Made by a program: the position numbers and the translations under genes. Under the pieces are notes generated by a model. The model was not told the origin of the DNA, did not search any database, and worked only from the letters and a program-made list of their open reading frames with translations. From NCBI GenBank assembly GCA_039090855.1, contig CM077011.1, positions 37,777,501 through 37,841,500 of the forward strand: a DNA stretch of 64,000 bases, given 5' to 3'. This DNA comes from Macrothele yani. Lineage: Eukaryota; Arthropoda; Arachnida; Araneae; Macrothelidae. Below, one piece after another: positions 30,485 to 41,159 of the stretch (position 1 is its first letter; every line of letters starts with the position of its first letter).

Positions 30485-31985
30485 ATAGTAAATCGACTTT
30501 TTAGCACGTCTTTTGTAAAAAAGATCGTGCTTATGTTATCGGTTTGTCCGTCTGTCCGTTCGTCTACGGACAGCATATCTCTGCAATTATTAGACCGATT
30601 TGCAAAATTCTTCTTCCATTGGAAACCTTGAAGTATACAAATGATGATCCTTCGTTTTTTTTTTTTTTTTTTTTTTTGTACGATTTACAATTTCGCCGCT
30701 ACAGTGCGTAAAAGCAGATTATATCGAATTCAAAATGCATTTCATTTCACATATTTGCTTCTAAACATCCGATTGAAAAATTCTTTTACCTTTCGATTCC
30801 ATTTATATCGAAAAGTATTTTAGGTGTAGTCACTTTTTCAAGTTACGCACAGATTTTCCGCTAGGGGGGCCTAGAATTAAATTGCGTTTTACCCGATATC
30901 TCTACTTCTGAAACTCCGATTTGAAAAAATCTTTCTGAAGCAGATACATGGGAAATCTTATGCATATAATTTTAAATTTTTGGTGAAGAATAGTTTGGTC
31001 ACCAGGGGACATGAGTGTTAATTTCCGCTTTTGATGTATTTGTCGCAAAATCTGAGATTCTAAAATCTCGATTGAAAAATTCGTCCGCGGACCGATGCCA
31101 CTCACGTCGATAAACGTTTTAGAAATATTTTCTTCTAAACATAATGCATGGTTTTTCTACCAGAGGGCGCAGATATATCTCTTATTTTTGTCAATATCTC
31201 TACCTTTAAGAGTCCGATTTGAAAAATTCCTTCTTTGTTGGATAGCATTTCTGGTGTGAAATGTGTTTCTTACAATTTCAAAATTTGCAAGTAATTCATA
31301 GACTTTCCGCTAGAGGGGGGTAAAGGAAAATAGCGTTTTTCCCGATATTTTTGCTTCTAAACTCCGATTTGAAAAATTCTTCCTGTATCGCATACAAAAC
31401 CTGATGGGAAATGCTTTACATCTAATTTCTAATATTTGGTAAAGAATGGTTTGGCCACCAGGGGGAATAAGTGTTAATTTCTGCTTCTGATATATTTCCA
31501 GCAAACTCTGAGCTCCTGAAAACTCGACTGAAAAATTGATTCCTGGATCGATACAGTTCACATCGAAAAATCTTCTGAGAATACTTTGTTCTTAAAATAA
31601 TGTATGATTTTCCTGCCAGGGGGCAAACATGCACATCTTGTATTTGTCGATATCTCTGCTTCTAAGAATCAGATTTGAAAAATTCTTTCTTTGTTGAAGA
31701 GCGTTTCCGCTCTGAAATATTTATCATATAATTTCAAATTTTTCCTAAAATACCAGTTTGCAACCAGAAGACGTAAGTTCACGTTTCCGTTTGCAGCAAT
31801 ATCCGCGGGATTAAAAACCCGATTAAAGACTTCTTTCTTCCGTCAGATACTATTGTTTTCCATACCGGTTCCATTGACTTTGAATAGCTTTTGATAAATT
31901 TAATTAGCGTCAGAACGGATTCAAAAGACGTGCTCATTACACCCGAAAATTCGGTGTCATCTTTCTTTTTTTTTTTTTTTTTTTT
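30485..31985 (+). repeat. CTCF-motif tandem repeat element, copy 1
   Basis: The repeat starts TTTAGCACGTCTTTTGTAAA, then a GTCCGTC cluster, and ends near AAAAGACGTGCTCATTACAC (about 31930-31950) followed by a poly-T run. Inside are modules of about 150 bp. Each ends in a site such as CCGCTAGAGGGGGG (31307), TGGCCACCAGGGGG (31453) or CTACCAGAGGGCGC (31158), and is followed by 'atctctxcttctaaxxxTCCGATTTGAAAAATTC'-type text in short pieces. Six or more sites are visible (about 30858, 31000, 31158, 31307, 31453, 31614). It interrupts a transposase frame, so it is a mobile insertion. Confidence 0.8.
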
Positions 31986-31989
31986 TTTT

Positions 31990-32145
31990 TTTGTTACAGT
32001 GGCGTAGGTAGATTGAACAATAGCCACAATAAATTTTCATCTGTCTCCGGCTAAGTGATCTTCATAAAGCAGTCCACACCATGCTCTGCCTCAGCCACTT
32101 TCCCAGGCGAGAGGCGGTGAACATTTTTTTTTTTTTTTTGAGATT
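31990..32145 (-). pseudogene. Mariner-superfamily transposase, middle part
   Basis: The minus strand reads KKCSP, RLGKWL and, after a frame change, KFIVAI and TVTKKK up to the poly-A/T run where the CTCF-motif repeat was inserted. In the family this is the linker and first catalytic segment (KFIVTIDEAW..NKKRxIYYR). The Asp-Glu-Ala residues are not preserved. It lies between two insertions and links the pieces at 29925-30484 and 43086-43257. Confidence 0.5.
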
Positions 32146-32712
32146 CAAACTGTGACATGTTTTAGCGAGCCTGTGGTTCCCAGGCCCGTTTGGTTCGTTT
32201 CGTCCTTTACAAAGTACGGCCTTAAGGAAAATACCTCCAGTTCAGGAATCCATTTGCCAAGAAATCCGAATATTTATTCAAGGTATATATATACAACTCT
32301 ACATTATTTACATGCTTTATGGGTTATATCACATACAACGTAAAAAAAACATTATGGTGTATCACCGTGACATCTCATTCTCCTCGCCTTACAATCTCTA
32401 TTGTCCTCCTCGTCTCCCTTCCTCCGCGAACCCGCCAACGTTTTCGGGGGTTGCATTGTTGACACCTCGTAACGAATGTTCTTTAAGTTCCGCCTTCAAG
32501 CATGTAATAAGGCGTACCGAATATCACCATGTATTTGACAACCAACGACTATCTTACGAGTTCGAGCAAAATGGCGTCGTTGAGGACCAATGTCCCCAAA
32601 ATGTCCAGCAGTGAGTTTGCAAGGATAAATTGTTCGTTCTCGTACAAGATATCTTACACGGCTATCACTTGAACACATACATATACACACGAAAAAGACA
32701 CAAAAATCATAT

Positions 32713-35700
32713 CATCATCATCATCATCATCATTGTCAACCATTATCAATCCACTGCTGGACGAAGGTCTCCCCAAGTTTCCTCCACAACGGTCTGTCTT
32801 GTGCCAGTCTCCTCCATGTCACCCCTGCATACTTTCGAATTTCATCCACCCATCTCCCATGTGGTCTTCTTCTGGGTTTTTTCCTGTCCCTTGGAATCCA
32901 ATCTAAAATTTCGGCTGTCCATCGATGATCTGTCTTTCTGGCAGTATGTCCAGCCCATTGCCATTTCAGGGATTTAACTCTGATCATGATGTCTTCCACT
33001 CTTGTCATTTTTCGGATCCACGAGTTCCTCAACTTATCTCTCCTGGTTACACCAAGTATGCACCTCTCCATGCTGCTTTGAGTTGTCTGCAGCCTTTGTA
33101 TGTCTCTCTTAGTTAAGGTCCACGTCTCTGCACCATACGTAAGCACTGGAAGGATGCATTGATCAAATACTTTTCTTTTAAGACATAATGGCATATTGCT
33201 CTTGAAAATTATGCTGTTTCTTCCAAAAGCTCTCCAGGCAAGTTTTGTACGCCGATTAATTTCTTCATCAATGTGACCCTCACTTGATATCTGCTGTCCA
33301 AGATAAACGTACGTATCTGTTATCTCCAGCTTTTCTCCATCAATCGATAAATCTTCATTTCTTGTAAAAGCATTGAACATCACTTTTGTCTTCTGAAAGT
33401 TCATTTTTAATCCCACTTCTTTACTCTTGTCAGCAAGTTCCTGGATCATACTCTGCAGCTCTGATGGGCTAGTTGCAAAAATGACTACGTCATCAGCAAA
33501 ACGAAGGTGGGTTAGATAATCTCCATTAATCTTTATCCCCTTGTTTTCCCAGCTCAGTGACTGAAAAACACCCTCCAATGTGGCATTAAAGAGCTTCGGA
33601 GATATGGTGTCACCTTGTCTCACTCCCTTTCCAATTTTTATGTGTGTTGTATTTTCAAACAGCCTAATCTTTGCACTTGCATTTTCATAGATGTTATTAA
33701 TAATATTAATGTATGCATCTTCAATGCCGCAGGTTTTCAGAGCCATTGTAACTGCTGATGGTTTCACCGAATCAAAGGCTTTTTCATAATCGATAAAAGC
33801 CATGCACAATGGAAGTTCATATTCCCTCGCTCTTTCAATTAGTTCTCTCAGCACATGGATATGATCTATTGTGCTGTAGCCACTCCTGAATCCAGCTTGT
33901 TCTCTCGGTTGAGCCATGTCCAGTGTTACCTTCAAGCGGTGTGAAAGAACTTTAGTGAAGATTTTATAAACTACTGATAGGAGGCTGATAGGTCTGTAGT
34001 TTCCGAGATCCTCAATGTCACCTTTCTTATGTAGCAGGATCATTGTAGCGGTGTTCCAATCCTCAGGAATCTTTCCTTCATTAAGGCATCGAGTGAAAAT
34101 TTATGCGAGTACTGTTTCGATTTCTCCACTTGCTTCTTGTATGATGTCTACAGTAATTCCATCTTCTCCTGGAGCTTTTCCCCGCTTCATGTTCTTGATT
34201 GCATGTGCAACTTCTGCTGGAAGGACTGGAGGAACTCTGGTACTGGTATCTTTCATGATGTCTGGAGTGCATGTATCATCCCTTTCATATAATTTGGAGT
34301 AGAAATCTTTCACTCTTGTCAAAATTTCGCCTCTATTTCTTGTTACAGAACCATCTTCTTTTCTCAGTGCCATAATCTGTTTTCTTCCCTTACTGAGATG
34401 TCCCTTTGCTATCTTTAGGCTTTGGTTGTTTTCAATTGCTTTCCTCACTAGTTCACAGTTGAATTTTCTTACGTCTTCAGTGATACTTTTTCGTACTGTC
34501 TTGCATAGCTCTATATATTCCACTTTGGAAGTCACATCTTCTTTAGTTGTCCTCATCTCTCTTCTTTTTGCATCAACATTTTCGTTTTTCCTGATAATTT
34601 ATTTACATGCAACTTGTTCTCAGACCCAGCTAATTTTGTTGCTGTTTCCATAAGAGCTTTGGTTACTTTTCTGTTAACTTCAGAGATGTCCACTTCTTCC
34701 GATGTTAGGCCTTCTAAAGCAGAGAACCTGTTCTTCAGTTCCAACTTGAAGGTATTATGGTGTTTTTTAAGGTTGGTTATGTCAATAGATTTTGTTTGTC
34801 TTATGAGCTTGCCACGTTCAAGTTTAGTGTTGAGGTGCATCTTACATCTCACCAATCTATGGTCACTATCTGTGTTGAACTTGTTTAGCACACTGCAGTC
34901 TTCTATGACGAATTTTTTGTTACACATAATAAAATCAATTTCACTTGTCGTCCCATTTGGATGTCTCCATGTCCATTTCCTGTGTGGCTTTTTCTTGAAG
35001 AAGGAGTTCAAGATGAAAAACCCTTCTGCCTCTGCAAACTCAACGAGAGTATTTCCACGCTGGTTTCTGTTGCCGTGACCAAATTTACCTACTGAAGTTT
35101 CATTCTGTTGCCGTTGCCCTATTTTTGCATTGAAATCTCCCATAATTATTTTCAAGTGCTGCTTACCTTTATTATTTAGATGACAAATTTCCTCATAAAA
35201 TTCTTCAATTTCTTCTTCAGGATGACTTGTGGTGGGTGCATAAGTTTGAATAATCTGAGCCTGGTATCTTCTCGAGAGTTGGATAACAAGCCGTGCAGCT
35301 CTGTCAGAGGAACTTTCAACTTCTACAACTTTATCCTTCAGTTTCTTGTTTATTATAAATCCAACACCACTAGTTCTGCCAGTATTTGTCCCACGATAGT
35401 AGAATAGATGTCCACTTTTCAGTTCGATGAGATCTTCTCCTTTTCTCCTTACCTCACCTAGCCCCACGATGTCCCACATGATCCTTTGTAGTTCCTCTTC
35501 CAATTCAAGAAGCCTTGAATCAGAAGATAGGGAGCGTCCATTGTACGTTGCCAAGGTCAGCATCAGATGGCAGCCTAGTCCGGTCCTCCGGGGATTCTTA
35601 GCACCCTCTGCTTTCATGTCGCACTGGCCGCTGCCTTGGCCAGGTACATTCCAGCTGCCAGAGACTGAGGGCCAAGATTTAAGTTGTGGAGTCATTTTGG

Positions 35701-35902
35701 AGGGGTTTAACCATAACTCACCACGCTGGCCAAGCGGGTTGGTGAGTGTGGGATAGAATTTCCTCTGATCCCGATGGTATAGTTATACCGCTATTGGCGG
35801 TCGTCAGAGCCCCTTTAGTGGGAACAGGATGCACCACGAGAAGGCGGGGTTGACATTTGTCAAGGAGAGGCTGTGATGTTACGCATCACCTGACCTTACA
35901 TC
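32713..35902 (-). mobile_element. RTE LINE, full length, young copy (copy e)
   Basis: The minus-strand element has its CATCAT tail at 32709-32732 and its 5' end at about 35900 (reverse of TGTAAGGTCAGGTGATGCG). It is inserted in the 3' LTR of the Gmr1-like element, as shown by the uninterrupted LTR at 42478-43080. Flanking CATAT is a likely target duplication. It is the best-preserved RTE in the window, with only one frameshift and one stop. Confidence 0.94.
32736..35695 (-). pseudogene. RTE endonuclease-reverse transcriptase, nearly intact
   Basis: The start ATG is at 35693-35695 (MTPQLKSWPSVSGS) and the stop is at 32736-32738, about 986 codons. The endonuclease has WDIVGLGEVRR, MGDFNAKIG, SEIDFIM and DSDHRLV (the usual GSDH is DSDH here). 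The RT has KAPGEDGI, YRPISLLSV, GFRSGYSTIDHI, AFIDYEKAFDS, GVRQGDTISPKLF and FADDVVIFA. The C-terminus has GAETWTLTKRD and WRRLAQDRPLW. Two defects exist: a short deletion in an A-run near 34565 (frameshift) and an in-frame TAA at 34101-34103. Confidence 0.92.
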
Positions 35903-35947
35903 CATATAAGTATTTAAAGGGGCCTCTCGTTCGCAGAGATCCTCACA

Positions 35948-36505
35948 CCCCCTTCCGGTTTAACATTACTCGACCAAGGTCGTGAAATGGAAACCACTTA
36001 AACCTAAAGGGTGTTGCTTTAGTCCCAGTACAATTTTAGAACTAAGAGCCAAAGCAATTTAAAATATTCAATGCACCTTACTGTACTGTGTGTATTTCTG
36101 TTTATGTCCCGTGGTCTAACTTCTTCATTTTTAAAACATAGTTATACGCAAATAATATTAAATTCCACTCAGACGACATTTTCAATTCACTTGGGCAGGA
36201 GTTAATCCTTTCAAGAATCTGACATTACCAATAATAACTTCTTTTCCCGTTCTCCATCCATTGAGGCGTTACTCTTAGCATTAGACGTGGTAACTTTACA
36301 TTACCAAAGTAACATACGTATAGCATCAAACATTGCACCTATTAAGTATAACATTGTCACGAAAATAATAATACACAAGAAAATATGATTATCTCTTGGT
36401 AAACTTTTGTCACTTACATTAATTACACACAATACTAATTCACACTGAACGTTTACTGAAATATCATTTACAATGGAACATTCTCTATTTTTTTTTCAGT
36501 AACCT
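35948..36505 (-). other. 3' untranslated region and polypurine tract of the Gmr1-like element
   Basis: About 560 bp lie between the pol stop and the 3' LTR. The polypurine run (minus strand GGAAGGGGG, 35948-35956) lies directly against the LTR and primes plus-strand synthesis in this class. No other frame is evident, so there is no envelope gene. Confidence 0.75.
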
Positions 36506-39500
36506 CTACGCATTCTCATGTCCGAGTCTAGAGAGAGCATCCGCATCAAGATTAGCCTTCCCAGACTTATGACGAACTGTTACATTGAAACGAGCTATTG
36601 CTAATGCCCATCTTTGCAATCTTGCATTTTTAGGAATGCCTTCTGTCAAGTACTTCAAAGGAGTGTGAACACTATAGAGAGTAATCTGTCCTCCATAGGT
36701 CCACATCTCAAATTTCTCTAGAGCATAAATAGCTGCGTAAGCTTCTCTTTCGATGGTGCTCCACTTACTCTGTGCTTCTGTTAACTTTCGACTAATGAAA
36801 GTTATTGGGCGAACATTTCCCTTGTCATCCCTTTGTCCGAGGCAAGCTGCGATTCCAACTGAAGACGCGTCACAGCTTATCTCGAAGGGCTTACTCAAAT
36901 CAGGAGTACTCAAATATGTAACCTTACATAAAGCGTCTTTCAATTCTATAAAGCACTTGTCAGCTTCTACTGACCATGGAATATTATTTGCCACATATTT
37001 CTTTGTTAAATCTGTAAGTGGTTTAGCCAATATAGAATAATTTGGAATATATTCCCTGTAATAATTAAACAATCCTAAAGCGGATCTCAAATCTCTTTTT
37101 GTCTTTGGTCGCTGCAAATTTTTAATCACTGATATCTTATCAGGATCAGGTCCATGTTTACCTGAGCCGACCACATGACCAAGGTACTTAACTTCTGATT
37201 TTGCAAAAGAGCACTTCTTTAAATTTCCTGCAAAATTTAGCTGTCGCAAAGTATTGAGTACTGCAGCTATATGATCCAAGTGCTGTTTCCATGTTTCTGA
37301 GAAAATTATTATGTCATCTATATAACTCTCAGCATATTCTTGGTGAGGTCTAAGGGCAATATTAATAGCTTTCTGGAACGTTCCTGCTGCTCCTGATAAT
37401 CCATAGGGCATGACAGTAAAGTGATACTGGCCTTTCGGTGATACGAAGGAAGTTAACTCCTTACTCTCTTTTTCCATGGGAATTTCCCAGTAACCTTTCA
37501 AAATATCTAAGGTTGTCAGATATCCAGCAGCTCCAGCTTTATAGCGCAATTCTGTTGCATTCTGGATTGGAAATGGAACTATTTTACTCTCGGCGTTCAG
37601 CACTCTGAAATCCACACATAATCTAATCGATGAATCTGCCTTAGACACACAAACTAATGGATATGCCACTTCCGCATTTGAAGGTTCAATTAGTCCCCTT
37701 TTTAACAAATCCTCTATTTGTTTTTCTACTTCGGATTTCAAAGCTTCTGGCACTTTATAGATTTTTGGCTGCTTCCTTTCTACTCCTGGCTTTAGCCGAA
37801 TTACATGACTTCCAACCTTAGCACGTTTTATCTCTCCGTCAAACACTTCATGATGTTTTAAAAGTACCTGCATCAATTCCTCTCGTTGTGATGCGTCTAA
37901 ATGTGTCCACTTGTCCTTAACAGAAATCAAAGTTTCCTTTGCCTTTGGCCTTTCTCCTACAGGAACCGGTCGTATTTCGCCAAACTCCTCATCATTTTCA
38001 TAAATAATTCCAACTGCATTTATTGGTTGAATATACCTCCTCAGTTTGTTTTGATGGAGATGCCTTTTGCTTCCATCTGATAGTTTCACTAAGTATGAAT
38101 GTTGTGATTTTCTATCTACAATTTCTCCAGGTCCCATCCATCTTGAACATAATTTGTTTGTAGAATCAGGGATCAGTACAATCACCTCATCCCCTACTTC
38201 AAAATTTCTCTCTGTGAACCGCAAATTGTGATAGTATGCATACTTCCTCTGTTGTTCCTCTGATTGGTCTTTAGCATATTTCTCTGCATTATTTAAATTT
38301 TCCTTCAGTCGCTCTAGGTATTCACTTATCGACTCTTTTACTCCTTGTGGTAAAATTAAGCCATCCTCCCAACAGGATTTTAAAATTGTCAGAGGCCCGG
38401 TTGGCATGCGTCCGTACATGAGCATGAACGGTGATACTCCTGTCGTGCTATTTGGTACCTCACGATACGCCCATAAAAGAAAAGGCAACTGACGATGCCA
38501 AGCACGGCCTTCGGCTCGAATCGCATGATGCAGCATGTGTTTCATCATTTGATTAAATCGTTCTGCTAACCCATTAGCCTGGGCATAACCTGGCGTTATA
38601 AACCTTGGAGATGCTCCTAAATGCTTCAAAAATTCCTGGGTTAATTGTGACTTGAAATTAGTACCGTTATCCATCATAATTGCACTTGGTACACCGGTAC
38701 GCATGAACACTTCTAAAAATGCTTCACAAGTAGCTTTTGCTGATAATGATTTTAAAGGTACCGCTTCTGGCCATCTACTATGCTGGTCCATCAAACATAA
38801 CAAGTACTTATGTCCTTGTGAAGACATGGGTTCTATAGGTCCAACAATATCCGCATTTACGCATTGAAACGGCAACTCTGGCCTACATATAGGCTCGATC
38901 GGTGCCCTATCACATACCCTTACACGTCTGCGTAATTGACAATCCTCACAAGCTTCACAAAATTTTTTCACATCTTTGTTCAATCCATCCCACCAAAACG
39001 ACATCTTTATTCTATCCGCCGTCTTTTTCGCTGCTAAATGACCCCCAGGTAACGTTTGGTGAGCCAATTTCATTATTTCTAACCTTCGAGACTCAGGAAT
39101 AACTAACTGGTTAAATTTCTGCCCATTTAAATTTCCCGTATGATACAACATTCCTGACTCAATCCAGTAGTTATTTTTATTCCGGTGTGCGTCAGTAAAA
39201 TTCCCTTTCAAAGCCTCGCACTGTGTTTGCTGCCTCTTAAACTTCTGGCTCGAAGATTCCGGGTGTAAAATTTCACAGTCTCCAGACAATGAATCTTCAC
39301 TTCGTTCGGGATTGTTATCATCCATGGCCTTCACTTTCTTCACTCTCTGGTCCAGGGCTCGAGAATCACTCCCTTGCTGTGCTCTGCTTGGGGATGCGCT
39401 AGTTTCTTCCCCCTTAGAGTGGTAGACGGGTCCTCCTTGATCCTTAACGCTGGTAGAATGGAACCTTTCTCCCCTCCGGCGTCTAACACATTTGCCTGCC

Positions 39501-39511
39501 TCACTAATGCG
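36506..39511 (-). CDS. Pol polyprotein: integrase, then reverse transcriptase and RNase H
   Basis: The frame is open from 39511 (just after a TAG) to 36506; the first start-like codon is GTG at 39341-39343. Numbering from that GTG, the integrase comes first. Its zinc site is His95, His102, Cys132 and Cys135. The catalytic triad is Asp165 (NADIVGP), Asp225 (MMDNGTNF) and Glu261 (GLAERFNQ), with 35 residues between the last two. RT follows with LDILKGYWE (Asp613) and YIDDIIIF (674-681). RNase H has SCDASSVGIA (Asp825), the TIEREAYA Glu, an unusual SVHTPL where TDHxPL is usual, and NLDADALSR at the end. This order is that of copia, but every domain is gypsy-type. It overlaps gag by 8 nt in the +1 frame. 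The frame is complete and without stops. Confidence 0.93.
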   Translation of the reverse strand, partial: RISEAGKCVRRRRGERFHSTSVKDQGGPVYHSKGEETSASPSRAQQGSDSRALDQRVKKVKAMDDNNPERSEDSLSGDCEILHPESSSQKFKRQQTQCEALKGNFTDAHRNKNNYWIESGMLYHTGNLNGQKFNQLVIPESRRLEIMKLAHQTLPGGHLAAKKTADRIKMSFWWDGLNKDVKKFCEACEDCQLRRRVRVCDRAPIEPICRPELPFQCVNADIVGPIEPMSSQGHKYLLCLMDQHSRWPEAVPLKSLSAKATCEAFLEVFMRTGVPSAIMMDNGTNFKSQLTQEFLKHLGASPRFITPGYAQANGLAERFNQMMKHMLHHAIRAEGRAWHRQLPFLLWAYREVPNSTTGVSPFMLMYGRMPTGPLTILKSCWEDGLILPQGVKESISEYLERLKENLNNAEKYAKDQSEEQQRKYAYYHNLRFTERNFEVGDEVIVLIPDSTNKLCSRWMGPGEIVDRKSQHSYLVKLSDGSKRHLHQNKLRRYIQPINAVGIIYENDEEFGEIRPVPVGERPKAKETLISVKDKWTHLDASQREELMQVLLKHHEVFDGEIKRAKVGSHVIRLKPGVERKQPKIYKVPEALKSEVEKQIEDLLKRGLIEPSNAEVAYPLVCVSKADSSIRLCVDFRVLNAESKIVPFPIQNATELRYKAGAAGYLTTLDILKGYWEIPMEKESKELTSFVSPKGQYHFTVMPYGLSGAAGTFQKAINIALRPHQEYAESYIDDIIIFSETWKQHLDHIAAVLNTLRQLNFAGNLKKCSFAKSEVKYLGHVVGSGKHGPDPDKISVIKNLQRPKTKRDLRSALGLFNYYREYIPNYSILAKPLTDLTKKYVANNIPWSVEADKCFIELKDALCKVTYLSTPDLSKPFEISCDASSVGIAACLGQRDDKGNVRPITFISRKLTEAQSKWSTIEREAYAAIYALEKFEMWTYGGQITLYSVHTPLKYLTEGIPKNARLQRWALAIARFNVTVRHKSGKANLDADALSRLGHENA

Positions 39512-41159
39512 CTAGGGTCTTCAAACACTCCAAGTATGCCTTTCTCTGTTCACATAGAGTTTTATATACGTGTGGTGTAATTAAAGCTTCTTCGTTTAAA
39601 TCATCCACCACTGCAGCATAAACTTGAACATGAGGTTGAATATCATTCGGTGACGTTAACAAGCTCAACGGAAGTGATACCAGCTTCGCTTCCACTGACG
39701 ATCCAATAGCCGGACGCACAAATATTTTTCCTCCGGTCTCCAAATATCTATCCGGGACAAACTCTCTCCTTAAAACACAAATTTGTGCTCCTGAATCAAT
39801 AACTCCTTTAAAGCAATTTCCTTCTATGCTTAAATTTACTTTAGGTAATTCTGACTCTGTTTTACCCGATGGAATTCCTTCCGATATCCATTCAGGCTCT
39901 GCCGGTATATTCAATTTTACACACACTTCATTCAATCCTTTTTCTTCCTTATTTTCACTTATTCTTTTATCTTGGGATCTCGATCGGTGAGTAACTTCGG
40001 AACCTGGATCTTGGGGACGCCGTTTGCGTACATGACCCCTTGATCCACATCGAAAGCACTGAACTTTCTCCATGCTATTCGAAGCTCTCGTTTCCCATCT
40101 TTTATTTAAATTCCTGTTATCAAAAGATGCATGTGTCTGCACTCGACCTCCGCTTGCATTTCCTACCGTCTTATTCCTTTGAAACTCATTTCTATTTCTG
40201 TTATAATCAGGCTTCCCAAATCTTCCAATTTCTTGCACTTTCGTACTCGGCTTATTCCAGTTATCAAATTTCTGAGCTCCTCCCTTTGGCATAGCAGCAA
40301 CAAAATTATCAATTTCACTAGCTAACTCGGTCGTTTTTAACCATTTCTCGGTCTCCTTTAGCAACACATGTGATTTAATGTGGCTTGGCAAAGCATCCTT
40401 TACTTGGTCTGTTACTAATAAATCTTTCAATTCTACCAAGGTCGTTATTTCCCTTGATTCCAAGTAAAATTCTAGTGCAGCTTTGACTTTCATTATATGC
40501 TGTGTATAAGATTCTTCTGGCTTCTTTACACATTTTTCTAAATTTCTTTTATGTTGAAGAGGAGTGATTTTAAATTCCTTTAACAAGATTTCTTTAATGT
40601 CAACATAATTTTCCAATTTTTCCGCTCCCAATGTTGCAGCTAAATGACGTACATACCCCTGCAAATTTTGCAATATCACCTTCCCTTGATACTCATCAGG
40701 CACTTCATATAGCTTGAACATAGTTTCGGCATGGTAAAAGAAAAATGGCCACTCCTCTGCTCTAGAAGGAGGTTTCAACAAAACACCTTTCAACAAATTT
40801 ACATATTTCAGAAATTCATTATTCTGTGAAACCATGGCTTCTGAATTACTCACCATATTCCCAATTCTCATGTTACCCGATTGCGATGCTAACTCTAACT
40901 CCTTTAACCTTACCTCATGATCCATATCCATTTGCTTTGATCTTAATTCCAGTTCCTGTTTCTTTATAGCCATTTCAGCTTCCTTCTGAGACCTTTCCCA
41001 TAAAAACCTTTCCCTCTCCAATTCCATTTCTAGCAACCTAGCTCTTGCTACCATCGCTTCAGCACCACCTGACATAATCTCTTCCTCACTAATACTTTCA
41101 CGATCAGATACCTCCTCCTGTATCTCTGAATCTGTTGCTCTCCTAGTCTTCGGAGGCAT
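39504..41159 (-). CDS. Gag-protease polyprotein
   Basis: The 551-residue frame starts at ATG 41157-41159. Residues about 35-95 are a charged coiled coil (MELERERFLWERSQKE and following). Residues about 135-285 look like a capsid: EEWPFFFYHAETMF, then DIKEILLKEFKITP, and YTQHIMKVKAALEFYL, LKDLLVTDQ. That last part resembles the SCAN domain, which is known to derive from the capsid of Gmr1-type elements. A zinc knuckle begins CFRCGSRGH (Cys368, Cys371, His376), but the expected fourth Cys is missing (VRKRRP). The aspartic protease active site is VIDSGAQ (Asp455). Gag builds the particle and the protease cuts the polyproteins. The frame is intact. Confidence 0.92.
   Translation of the reverse strand: MPPKTRRATDSEIQEEVSDRESISEEEIMSGGAEAMVARARLLEMELERERFLWERSQKEAEMAIKKQELELRSKQMDMDHEVRLKELELASQSGNMRIGNMVSNSEAMVSQNNEFLKYVNLLKGVLLKPPSRAEEWPFFFYHAETMFKLYEVPDEYQGKVILQNLQGYVRHLAATLGAEKLENYVDIKEILLKEFKITPLQHKRNLEKCVKKPEESYTQHIMKVKAALEFYLESREITTLVELKDLLVTDQVKDALPSHIKSHVLLKETEKWLKTTELASEIDNFVAAMPKGGAQKFDNWNKPSTKVQEIGRFGKPDYNRNRNEFQRNKTVGNASGGRVQTHASFDNRNLNKRWETRASNSMEKVQCFRCGSRGHVRKRRPQDPGSEVTHRSRSQDKRISENKEEKGLNEVCVKLNIPAEPEWISEGIPSGKTESELPKVNLSIEGNCFKGVIDSGAQICVLRREFVPDRYLETGGKIFVRPAIGSSVEAKLVSLPLSLLTSPNDIQPHVQVYAAVVDDLNEEALITPHVYKTLCEQRKAYLECLKTLAH

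Larger units (their letters stand above)
32151..35947 (-). repeat. 3' LTR of the Gmr1-like element, interrupted
   Basis: The LTR is 32151 to about 32711 plus 35903-35947, together about 600 bp. The RTE copy at 32713-35902 sits in the stretch that reads AATCATATATAAGTATTTAA in the other LTR (about 43031-43050). This is near the TATA-like start region of the LTR. Confidence 0.92.

Noticed and set aside
32630..32977. Open frame covering the RTE tail on the + strand
   Set aside because: The runs of Ile come from the CATCAT tail and the rest is antisense to the RTE C-terminus.
34615..35078. Open frames on the + strand opposite RTE copy e (also 6511-7089 on the minus strand opposite copy c)
   Set aside because: They are antisense shadows of the RTE endonuclease coding region and recur wherever that region occurs.
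36506..39511. Assembly join of a copia and a gypsy element to explain the domain order
   Set aside because: The frame is continuous, both halves are gypsy-type, and the two LTRs and target duplication fit a single element. I keep the chimera option only as a refutation test.
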